From assembly GCA_020430005.1 (NCBI GenBank), contig JAGQKQ010000076.1, positions 1 through 8,333 on the forward strand: a DNA stretch of 8,333 nucleotides, given 5' to 3'. Positions within the stretch are counted from its first letter, which is position 1, and each line of letters opens with the position of its first letter. This stretch comes from Candidatus Omnitrophota bacterium (GTDB lineage: Bacteria; Omnitrophota; Gorgyraeia; Zapsychrales; Zapsychraceae). This document shows positions 1 to 5,574 of the stretch, in pieces. Position numbers and translations under genes: made by a program. The notes beneath the pieces are model-generated. The model did no database searches, was not told the origin of the DNA, and worked only from the letters and a program-made list of their open reading frames with translations.

Positions 1-436
1 CCTCAAGGGTATGATAAAAAATCTGACAAATTTCAATCCCGGCATAAATGCGGATGGGTTGAACGCAAAACATTTCCAGCGTCCAGTAACCGGCAAAACC
101 GACATCACCAAATCCGGCCGTAACATGTACGAATAATCCCAATCGCCCAATAGATGAACGGCCTTCCAGCATCGGCACACAATCCAATGTTTTTGTATAT
201 TCTTGTGTCCGTCCCAAATAAAGCTTTCCTGTTTCCAAAACCAACCCTTCTTCCGGAATTGTCATAGGATTCGCCTTATTGGGTTTACGCATGTCCAGAA
301 TGTCGTTTTCATAAACCAGCACTTCATTATGAAGACGAAGATTATAGCTATTGGTATTTAATTGATCTTCATTATAGGGATCGATAAAAATTTCTTTATT
401 CAGTTTTCTTTTAATCTCTAGACCGGACAAGATCAT
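1..436 (-). CDS. dcd: dCTP deaminase (3' end cut by window edge)
   Basis: Deaminates dCTP to dUTP, feeding dTMP synthesis; some relatives also hydrolyse the triphosphate to dUMP. Reading from 436 leftwards gives 145 codons with no stop before the edge, against a usual length near 170-190, so the C-terminus is missing. The family signature EGRSSIGRLG is at residues 91-100, followed by HVTAGFGD (104-111) and a beta strand ending WTLEM, where E121 matches the catalytic glutamate. The arginine and serine of GRSS match the active-site residues of the trimeric enzyme. The ATG at 436 has a GGAAGG-type ribosome site about 9 nt upstream and follows the moaB stop by 19 nt, so it is probably the fifth gene of the operon starting near 3630. 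Whether it is mono- or bifunctional cannot be judged without the C-terminus. Confidence 0.93.
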   Translation of the reverse strand, partial: MILSGLEIKRKLNKEIFIDPYNEDQLNTNSYNLRLHNEVLVYENDILDMRKPNKANPMTIPEEGLVLETGKLYLGRTQEYTKTLDCVPMLEGRSSIGRLGLFVHVTAGFGDVGFAGYWTLEMFCVQPIRIYAGIEICQIFYHTLE

Positions 437-455
437 ATTATTTTCCTTCCATAAA

Positions 456-968
456 TTATCGTATTAATTCCCAAGCCAAATGTTCCATTTCCGAAGCGAT
501 AAGCTTTTCCCAGGCTAATTGGACAGCCATCGGAGATCCGGGCAAACTCATAATAATCGTATCGTGATAAACACCGGCCACGGCTCTGGACAACATTGCT
601 GACGCGCCAACCTGCTCATAACTAAGAACACGGAACAATTCGCCGAACCCGGGCAATTCTTTATCCAAACAGCGTGAAATCACATCAAACGTTCTGTCCC
701 GATGGGATATTCCCGTTCCGCCATTGAAAATGACGATACGCGCATCTGACTGGACAGCTTTTTCCAGAACGTCCGCTATCGCCTGCGGTTCATCTTTAAC
801 AATTTCCCGGCTGATAACGTTATGACCGGCTGTTGTGATTTGTTCCGACAAATACTTGCCGTTTTCATCTGTTTCAGGAGTTCGTGTATCACTCACTGTC
901 ACCAGCATAACAGGAATTGGTCCCTGACCGCCGGCTTTATGTTTATGGTCATGCGCGGAACCTGCCAT
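456..968 (-). CDS. moaB: MoaB/Mog-family molybdenum cofactor biosynthesis protein
   Basis: This is a 170-residue single-domain protein of the MoaB/MogA fold, which binds molybdopterin and in active members adenylylates it before metal insertion. Visible family motifs are VTVSDTRT (residues 23-30), the GGTG loop (83-86) followed by RDRT, PGFGELFR (106-113), an SRAVAG stretch (128-133) and LPGSP (142-146). Length matches E. coli MoaB. The first 20 residues form a hydrophilic leader containing HDHKHK, not part of the fold. The ATG at 968 lies 5 nt beyond the folE2 stop, and its ribosome site GGAGGA sits inside the last codons of folE2, which suggests coupled translation. No other Mo-cofactor gene is present, so the exact role (MoaB or MogA-type) stays open. 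E. coli MoaB itself is thought to be largely redundant. Confidence 0.92.
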   Translation of the reverse strand: MAGSAHDHKHKAGGQGPIPVMLVTVSDTRTPETDENGKYLSEQITTAGHNVISREIVKDEPQAIADVLEKAVQSDARIVIFNGGTGISHRDRTFDVISRCLDKELPGFGELFRVLSYEQVGASAMLSRAVAGVYHDTIIMSLPGSPMAVQLAWEKLIASEMEHLAWELIR

Positions 969-973
969 AGAAC

Positions 974-1912
974 TTATTTCAATCCTCCGGGAACTCCTTT
1001 ACGGATAACGGCGACCGCGTTGTGGCTGTGTAATGACTCCCAGTGTTCCACCGAAGCTACCCAATCCACGATCCTCTTCTCAGCATTTAAGGCAAGACTT
1101 AATCGGCGTGTCGCGTGTTCCACAAACATAGGATTTTGCGCGTTTAAAAGAGCGAACGCCTGTTCATCAACACGTTTGACAAAACTTTGTGTTTCCGTCG
1201 GAATAGCCGCGCGTAATAAGTCGACCAAATCTTCCACAAAGAAATCCGATTCAAACGGCAATTCAACCGTAACCCGAGCCTCAGAACGCTGGCTGTGCGG
1301 AACGGCCATCCCGTTACCTTCATCGGTTGTACTATCGGCGTATTCGGATTCATATTGTTTCGACATGGATAAACTGCACGGACATGTCGATGAATATTCG
1401 TAGTGGACCGTTAAAAACATCCGGATTGTGCCTGTTTTGTCTTCTCGTCCCTCGAGAATACATTGATAATACTGCCAGCCGTAATTATCACTTTTTAAGG
1501 CCGGTTGTTTTAACGGATAGTTAAAACGTAATTTTAAATACGCATCTTTATATTTTTCTTCATCATCGTTATCCCGCATATCTGCGCGGTAACGTCCAAG
1601 AATGGCCTTAAACAATCCGCTATCGACTTCATGTCTGGCCGCTTCCTGCTGAAGGATTTCGTAAAGACGGCTCATGTTAATACCAGCCTTTCCCTTCGGA
1701 AAGTGGATATACATACTGGCTTCGGTATCATGATTCATCACCGTACCGTCTTTATGGCGATAGTTCATTGGAATGCGGAAACGATTAATTCCCACCTTAT
1801 CGATATCAATACCGTATAAATCGGGTAAACGATGAAAATCGTTTAGACCACTGGCATCTTTTGTATCACAATTCAGAATGCGGTCTTCTGATGGTGTTGT
1901 AACAGGATTCAT
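974..1912 (-). CDS. folE2: GTP cyclohydrolase FolE2 (GCYH-IB)
   Basis: Converts GTP to 7,8-dihydroneopterin triphosphate and formate, the first step of folate (and, where present, queuosine) synthesis. FolE2 is the alternative to FolE and can work with metals other than zinc. With the start at 1912 the protein has 312 residues. Family marks are the VGI..FRIP strand near residue 40, INMSRLYEIL (78-87, matching the GTHMSRF region), STCPCS around C177/C179 carrying the active-site cysteine, PHSQRS (205-210, canonical AHNQRS), NPMFVEH (260-266) and ESLHSHNAVA (292-301). About 16 extra residues rich in D, E, S and T separate CPCS from PHSQRS compared with short family members. An ATG at 1945 would add 11 residues but has no ribosome site; the ATG at 1912 has AGGGAG 6 nt upstream, so it is preferred. 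It is third in the operon, 50 nt after the Nudix stop with this start. Confidence 0.93.
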   Translation of the reverse strand: MNPVTTPSEDRILNCDTKDASGLNDFHRLPDLYGIDIDKVGINRFRIPMNYRHKDGTVMNHDTEASMYIHFPKGKAGINMSRLYEILQQEAARHEVDSGLFKAILGRYRADMRDNDDEEKYKDAYLKLRFNYPLKQPALKSDNYGWQYYQCILEGREDKTGTIRMFLTVHYEYSSTCPCSLSMSKQYESEYADSTTDEGNGMAVPHSQRSEARVTVELPFESDFFVEDLVDLLRAAIPTETQSFVKRVDEQAFALLNAQNPMFVEHATRRLSLALNAEKRIVDWVASVEHWESLHSHNAVAVIRKGVPGGLK

Positions 1913-1918
1913 TTTTTT

Positions 1919-1924
1919 CTCCCT
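1919..1924 (-). promoter_or_regulatory. Ribosome binding site that sets the folE2 start
   Basis: AGGGAG on the minus strand lies 6 nt before the ATG at 1912. The in-frame ATG at 1945 has no purine-rich element before it, so the shorter form is favoured. Confidence 0.7.
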
Positions 1925-1962
1925 ACTCTTTTCTTCTTTTGACATACAATGTTACCGAACCA

Positions 1963-2427
1963 TTAATCATAAAAAGTCACGCTATGATCAATAAGCTTTT
2001 TATCCTTATATATAAATTTGGCGGAAAAAAATACGTCTTTTTTCAACCATTCAATAAAGTATTTGTCACCTTCCCACAGGTTGAGATCACACACCTTATG
2101 GTCGTCAATCCACTCCAAATGGCCTTCATTACATTCCATAAGCTTACCACTAAATGTGTTGGCTGTAAAAAGAAAAACCAGCCAGTCCTCCCGGTCTTTA
2201 AATTCGGGAAAAGTCATAACTCCCCGTAATTTGGGGGACTTAAGCTCCAGCCCGGATTCCTCCCGGACTTCACGAATGATGCATTCTTCGGGTGTCTCGC
2301 CGGGATCAATCTTTCCTCCCAACCCATTCCACTTACCCTCATGGATATCAGCATCCTTCTTAACCCTATGTAACATAAGGGTTTTTCCGTCCTTTTGGAT
2401 ATAGCACAATGTCGATGCAACAACCAT
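1963..2427 (-). CDS. Nudix hydrolase, MutT/MTH1-like
   Basis: Predicted nucleoside-diphosphate-X hydrolase of 154 residues. The complete Nudix box G-x5-E-x7-REVREESGL occupies residues 38-60, with E56 and E57 as the expected metal-binding pair. The C-terminal LWEGDKYF segment resembles the substrate-pocket region of MTH1/MutT-type 8-oxo-dGTP hydrolases, so nucleotide-pool cleaning is one plausible role. Because it lies directly before folE2, removal of pyrophosphate from dihydroneopterin triphosphate is another. Sequence alone cannot separate these. The ATG at 2427 is chosen because GGAGG lies 5 nt upstream, inside the end of the preceding gene; an ATG at 2484 would overlap that gene by 56 nt and add 19 residues that do not look like the family. 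It is second in the operon and overlaps nothing with this start. Confidence 0.9.
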   Translation of the reverse strand: MVVASTLCYIQKDGKTLMLHRVKKDADIHEGKWNGLGGKIDPGETPEECIIREVREESGLELKSPKLRGVMTFPEFKDREDWLVFLFTANTFSGKLMECNEGHLEWIDDHKVCDLNLWEGDKYFIEWLKKDVFFSAKFIYKDKKLIDHSVTFYD

Positions 2428-2428
2428 A

Positions 2429-3583
2429 TCAGCCTCCAACCCGTTGCAGAATAGCCTCAATATTTTTTTCTGTGAAAAGGACACCTTGTTCCCGCTGTTG
2501 GGATAATTGGTTAATATAACTTAAAATACGGGCCGTTCCTGATTCAAATCCTCTCACATGTCCCTTCAGCAAAGAAGGAAAAATACCTGCGGACCGATCT
2601 TCGCCGACATAAAAAGACCGGTCAAAACCGATTTCGTTAAAAGCGGGAAAGTCATTGCCGTCACTTTTTCCATCATCACCGATATAAATAGCATCCAGCG
2701 GTGCAGCATTAGGTTTATTGCGAGCGTCACCAATCGCGTTTAACCGGTAACTTTCAATCATTCGATAATCATTAGCTGTATATACAGCCAAATCCGCGCA
2801 ACCGTTCGCCGCAACAATGACATTCTTCTTCAAATCATCATCAATCGCATTATTAATACGATCCAATGTGCGCTGTAAATTATTACCGGAAATAATGACA
2901 TAAACACCGCCCGAATGCAGGTATTTTAACAGTGGCGCACACGCCGGACTATCTTTCAGTACCGGAAGCTCACCGCTTTTAGGCATACCATAAGTCGTTC
3001 CGTCTCCGTCGGCAATGATAACCGTACGGTGTTTTAGCGCATTAATATTTACACCGGGCTGATAACCAACCGCACGCAAAATGCTTTCCCAATGATGTGC
3101 CAGATAAATCAGCGGTAACGCTTTATCAACTCCTAAAGTATTAAATTCAAAACTGGATGTCCCGGATAATTTCACTTCAAACGCGTTGCGTTTATAAAAG
3201 GCTGTTGCTTTAATCCGCTCAATGGCATTTAATCGAAAATCGCCGGCGATACCCTTAGCCGCCACCTGCGCGGCCCCCGGCACATTATCGGTACGTCGGA
3301 CTTCAATACGAACGGGGTGATTAACAGCTGTTTGGTAACAACGGCCATTTTCCACCAGAACGGTGTCGCTGTAAGCATCCGGTTGTTGTTGAAAATTTTC
3401 CGCGATTTTATGCCATTGGGGATCTAAGTTCGCCGCCAATACAGGCCAATCCGCGCTTCGGGCAAAGGCAGAGTTAGTATCCTTCGTTACCAGGAAATCC
3501 AGAAAATCCCGGATTTCCTGCCCGCTGATTTTAACAATCATATCAATCAGCTGCTCATCTAAATAGGTTGACTGATTCGGCAT
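2429..3583 (-). CDS. HAD-superfamily protein with long uncharacterised N-terminal domain
   Basis: This 384-residue protein is probably a cytosolic phosphatase. The C-terminal half is HAD-like: motif I is ADGDGTTYG with D192 and D194 (nucleophile and acid/base), motif II is the S232-G pair in VIISGNN, and motif IV is YIGDDGKSDGND (residues 300-311) with several aspartates for Mg2+. The motif III lysine is not certain; K210 and K252/K253 are candidates. Residues 1-185 form a separate alpha/beta region that I do not recognise, with no signal peptide or membrane segment. No specific family name comes to mind. It is the first gene after a strong promoter (3635-3663) and overlaps the Nudix ribosome site. 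A dihydroneopterin monophosphate phosphatase role would fit the Nudix-folE2 context, but that is inference. The ATG at 3583 has GGAG 6 nt upstream. Confidence 0.8.
   Translation of the reverse strand: MPNQSTYLDEQLIDMIVKISGQEIRDFLDFLVTKDTNSAFARSADWPVLAANLDPQWHKIAENFQQQPDAYSDTVLVENGRCYQTAVNHPVRIEVRRTDNVPGAAQVAAKGIAGDFRLNAIERIKATAFYKRNAFEVKLSGTSSFEFNTLGVDKALPLIYLAHHWESILRAVGYQPGVNINALKHRTVIIADGDGTTYGMPKSGELPVLKDSPACAPLLKYLHSGGVYVIISGNNLQRTLDRINNAIDDDLKKNVIVAANGCADLAVYTANDYRMIESYRLNAIGDARNKPNAAPLDAIYIGDDGKSDGNDFPAFNEIGFDRSFYVGEDRSAGIFPSLLKGHVRGFESGTARILSYINQLSQQREQGVLFTEKNIEAILQRVGG
2433..2437 (-). promoter_or_regulatory. Ribosome binding site that sets the Nudix gene start
   Basis: GGAGG on the minus strand lies 5 nt before the ATG at 2427 and within the last codons of the preceding HAD gene (stop TGA at 2429-2431). 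This favours the short Nudix form and translational coupling of the two genes. Confidence 0.7.
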
Positions 3584-3599
3584 CGTTTCTCCGTTGCAT
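3555..3599 (-). other. Possible 14-codon leader ORF before the HAD gene
   Basis: Within the 5' untranslated region an ATG at 3599 follows AAGGAG by 11 nt and opens a 14-codon frame (MQRRNDAESVNLFR, then TGA). It overlaps the HAD gene start in another frame. A short hairpin (GTTGC and GCAAC arms, 3593-3608) surrounds the ATG. This could modulate translation of the HAD gene or be chance; peptide content gives no attenuation signature. Confidence 0.2.
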
Positions 3600-3634
3600 T
3601 AGCGCAACAACTCCTTATTTACCAATGGGAAAGA

Positions 3635-3663
3635 ATAATAACAGGTTGGGAATTTAATGTCAA
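3635..3663 (-). promoter_or_regulatory. Near-consensus sigma70-type promoter
   Basis: On the minus strand TTGACA (3658-3663) and TATTAT (3635-3640) are separated by exactly 17 nt. Transcription would begin near 3628 and leave about 45 nt before the ATG at 3583. It is placed just downstream of the terminator at 3702-3748 and is the natural start for the HAD-Nudix-folE2-moaB-dcd operon. Confidence 0.8.
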
Positions 3664-3701
3664 GATGTTTAGGTTTGCGAACCAAGAAGCGTAGGCGGAT
3701 G

Positions 3702-3748
3702 AAAAAAGGGGTTGGGCCGAATTTTCAAAATCCACCCCAACCCCTTTT
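3702..3748 (-). terminator. Rho-independent terminator of the small exported-protein gene
   Basis: Perfect 13-bp inverted repeat: arms 3704-3716 and 3736-3748, AAAAGGGGTTGGG and its complement, with a 19-nt loop. On the minus strand the second arm runs into six T residues (complement of 3702-3707). It begins 3 nt after the stop codon at 3752-3754, so it ends the 4015-3752 transcript and separates it from the next operon. Confidence 0.9.
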
Positions 3749-3751
3749 GAC

Positions 3752-4015
3752 TTACTTTGCCGCTTCAGATTCAGAGTTTTTGGCTTCTTCACCAGCCTGA
3801 TCTTCCTTCAGAAAATCACTGCTCGGCTCGTACCCTCTGGACTCGGCTTCTTCACGGGAAAGTTTTTCCACGTCTTTATTTTTAATAAAACGGGAACCTT
3901 CCTTATGATACTTCTTGCCATACTTTGTGACATAAACGTCCTCCGCCACGGCGGAATTCGCGATAGACATACAAAGCATCATACCTAACAACGCACACAG
4001 AACATGTCGACGCAT
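3752..4015 (-). CDS. Small exported protein with degenerate Ada-like metal-binding motif
   Basis: An 87-residue protein with a clear Sec signal peptide: basic MRRH, a hydrophobic stretch from residue 5 to 19, and an AVA cleavage site (A24/E25). The mature part starts VYVTKYGKKYHKEGSRF (27-43) and continues through an EEA..RGYEP segment (55-64). This is very like the small motif VYxTxxGKKYHxxGCxxL...EAxxxGYxPCxxC found in exported or membrane-linked proteins and related to the Ada N-terminal zinc domain. Here the GC cysteine is S41, and PCxxC reads PSSDF (64-68), so all expected cysteines are absent. The C-terminus is acidic and low in complexity. It stands alone: own promoter (4101-4129), strong AAAGGAGGT ribosome site (from 4024) and own terminator. 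Periplasmic location is expected; function is unknown. Confidence 0.82.
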   Translation of the reverse strand: MRRHVLCALLGMMLCMSIANSAVAEDVYVTKYGKKYHKEGSRFIKNKDVEKLSREEAESRGYEPSSDFLKEDQAGEEAKNSESEAAK

Positions 4016-4100
4016 TCTTCTTCACCTCCTTTAAATGTAAGATATAAGAACCGAATGAGGGAATTCTAGGTAAGATTTCTTGAGGGATGTGATTGTGGAA

Positions 4101-4129
4101 AGATTAACATAAATTTGATTATTTGTCAA
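4101..4129 (-). promoter_or_regulatory. Promoter of the small exported-protein gene
   Basis: On the minus strand TTGACA (4124-4129) is followed after 17 nt by TAATCT (4101-4106), a weak -10 preceded by TG in the extended -10 position. The start would be near 4094, giving a leader of about 80 nt before the ATG at 4015. The -35 lies inside the dyad at 4109-4135. Confidence 0.6.
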
Positions 4130-4135
4130 ATTTAT
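4109..4135. repeat. 27-bp perfect dyad over the -35 element, possible operator
   Basis: Arms of 10 nt (ATAAATTTGA at 4109-4118 and its exact complement at 4126-4135) flank a 7-nt spacer. The dyad covers the -35 hexamer, most of the spacer of the promoter at 4101-4129, and the stop codon of the phosphatase gene (4132-4134). It contains only two G:C pairs and has no T-run after it on either strand, so it is a poor terminator; a dimeric regulator site is the better reading. Confidence 0.5.
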
Positions 4136-4986
4136 TGATTTTGCAACAAAATCATACTATCACGTAAAATATGGAAATTCCGCTCTGAGGATAAGATATA
4201 GGCTTCCGTCGCTTCCCATGGTTTTTTACCGTCATGAGAAACCCGGCTGACATCCAGCCGATCCCATACTTCACCGGTTTTCAAAACCCGTAAGTCCAAA
4301 CCGGCGCAACGGGCAATCGGCCAGGACCCGGCAATATCCCAAATCGCCGGCTGCAGGATAGACCCGCAACCACGACCGATAGCCGGCCAGCAAATATCAA
4401 TCACCGCGCAGGCCAAAATCATCACACGGCAAGTGGAATAGTCCCAATGGTACTTCTGAAAAAAAGAATCATGGCAGAAAAAAACATGTTGAGTTGTTAC
4501 TTCCTGATCAATCGGCTGGATTTGTTTCTTTTCTTCCCGATCCGAAAACGCATGCCGGACAAAATAAGCCTTTTCACCATCACAATAAAACAATTCACCA
4601 ATATGTGGAAAATAGACAACTCCCATATAGGGCTTTAAGTTTTTTAAAAGCCCGATAGAGATTCCGTAATGCGGCATAGCGTTGGCATAAAGACGTGTGC
4701 CGTCAATCGGATCAATCGACCACACATATTCGGCCTGTTCCAAACGTTCCTGATTAAGATATTGAATATTCTGGGGATCTTCTTCATCAATCAAAATATG
4801 GCCAGAAGAATTTAAGACATTTTCCAGATGACGGTGAGTTAACTGAGAAATGGCATGGTCGGCCTTAGTGACAATAGAATTATCCGTCTTAAAACCGGGC
4901 TCACTGTTCTCTATAAGATCGACAGCAATTTTTCCGGCTTCGCGGACGAGCGCGAGCATCAATTCTAAATAATTGTTTGCGTTCAT
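4132..4986 (-). CDS. Inositol monophosphatase-family phosphatase (HisN/CysQ/SuhB type)
   Basis: This 284-residue Mg2+-dependent, Li+-sensitive-type phosphatase has all main family marks: SIVTKAD (residues 37-43), the acidic DEED metal site (67-70), the core signature DPIDGT (92-97) followed by PHYGISIGL, and the late WDIAGSWPIARCAGL segment (216-230) with D217 as third metal ligand. Members act on inositol-1-phosphate, 3'-phosphoadenosine 5'-phosphate, fructose-1,6-bisphosphate or histidinol phosphate; motifs do not fix the substrate. It starts 4 nt after the stop of the HisB-like gene with no recognisable ribosome site, so translation is probably coupled. That pairing makes a HisN-like histidinol-phosphatase role worth considering, as well as CysQ. 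It is the last gene of the corA-rimK operon; no strong terminator follows. Confidence 0.9.
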   Translation of the reverse strand: MNANNYLELMLALVREAGKIAVDLIENSEPGFKTDNSIVTKADHAISQLTHRHLENVLNSSGHILIDEEDPQNIQYLNQERLEQAEYVWSIDPIDGTRLYANAMPHYGISIGLLKNLKPYMGVVYFPHIGELFYCDGEKAYFVRHAFSDREEKKQIQPIDQEVTTQHVFFCHDSFFQKYHWDYSTCRVMILACAVIDICWPAIGRGCGSILQPAIWDIAGSWPIARCAGLDLRVLKTGEVWDRLDVSRVSHDGKKPWEATEAYILSSERNFHILRDSMILLQNQ

Positions 4987-4990
4987 AAGA

Positions 4991-5551
4991 TTAGGAATTC
5001 GATTGTGCTAAAAAACGGTAGATATGTTCCCAACTGGTCGTGGTTAGGACTAATACACTTCCCAATTCTTTATCGTCAATGGCTTGACGTTCTTCTTCAC
5101 TGGGACCATCTTTAATCCATATGCCGCAGCAACCTAAATTTTTAGCGAATTCAATATCGGTTAAACGGTCACCAATGACAAATGAATTCTTTAAATCATA
5201 ATCTCCCTCGATATAGGGCTTCATAAGTCCTGTTCGAGGTTTACGTGTTGGAGCATTATCTTTTTCAAAACTCCGGTCAATCAAGACCTCTTTAAAAATG
5301 ATACCACGCTCTTTGAGTTTATCCAACATTACATTATGCGCAGGCCAGAAATTATCTTCCGGAAATGAATCCGTCCCTAAACCGTCCTGGTTAGTGACCA
5401 TCAGCAATTCATAGTCAAAATCTTTATCGATTTGGCTAAGATTGGCTAGAACACCATCAATAAAAGACAGCTTCTCAAGACTGTCAATCTGCTCGTCCGG
5501 AGGTTCAACAATAATCGTTCCATCACGGTCAATAATTAATAGTTTTTTCAT
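4991..5551 (-). CDS. hisB: Histidinol-phosphatase, HisB N-terminal type HAD, lacking zinc loop
   Basis: The protein (186 residues) matches the phosphatase half of E. coli HisB nearly end to end: IDRDGT (7-12, D8 and D10 catalytic), EPP plus KLSF, VTNQDGLGT (52-60, T53 motif II), SFPEDNF, RKP (103-105, K104 motif III) and VIGDRLTDI (125-133). HisB dephosphorylates histidinol phosphate to histidinol in histidine synthesis. The dehydratase half is absent, so this is a stand-alone phosphatase. In E. coli HisB the loop between EVLI and RKP carries C-x-H...C-x-C binding structural zinc; here an ungapped alignment gives D92, S94, A100 and T102 at those four positions. A GmhB-type heptose phosphatase is the main alternative, but the EPP and QDGLGT regions favour HisB. 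The ribosome site is weak. The gene lies outside any visible his cluster. Confidence 0.82.
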   Translation of the reverse strand: MKKLLIIDRDGTIIVEPPDEQIDSLEKLSFIDGVLANLSQIDKDFDYELLMVTNQDGLGTDSFPEDNFWPAHNVMLDKLKERGIIFKEVLIDRSFEKDNAPTRKPRTGLMKPYIEGDYDLKNSFVIGDRLTDIEFAKNLGCCGIWIKDGPSEEERQAIDDKELGSVLVLTTTSWEHIYRFLAQSNS

Positions 5552-5574
5552 AAACGGTCCAAACAGTTTCAGGC

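Noticed and set aside
822..1403. 193-codon open frame on the plus strand
   Set aside because: It lies wholly antisense to folE2 and moaB, both with strong family motifs. It shows no recognisable domain and has cysteine-rich, shadow-like composition.
2018..2404. 128-codon open frame on the plus strand
   Set aside because: It is the complement of the Nudix gene; its serine-rich content is the reverse image of the Nudix codons.
1963..2484. Longer 173-residue form of the Nudix protein
   Set aside because: It would overlap the HAD gene by 56 nt, while the ATG at 2427 has GGAGG at ideal spacing.
4109..4135. Terminator after the inositol-monophosphatase-family gene
   Set aside because: The stem has only two G:C pairs, overlaps the stop codon and is not followed by a T-run, so an operator is the better reading.
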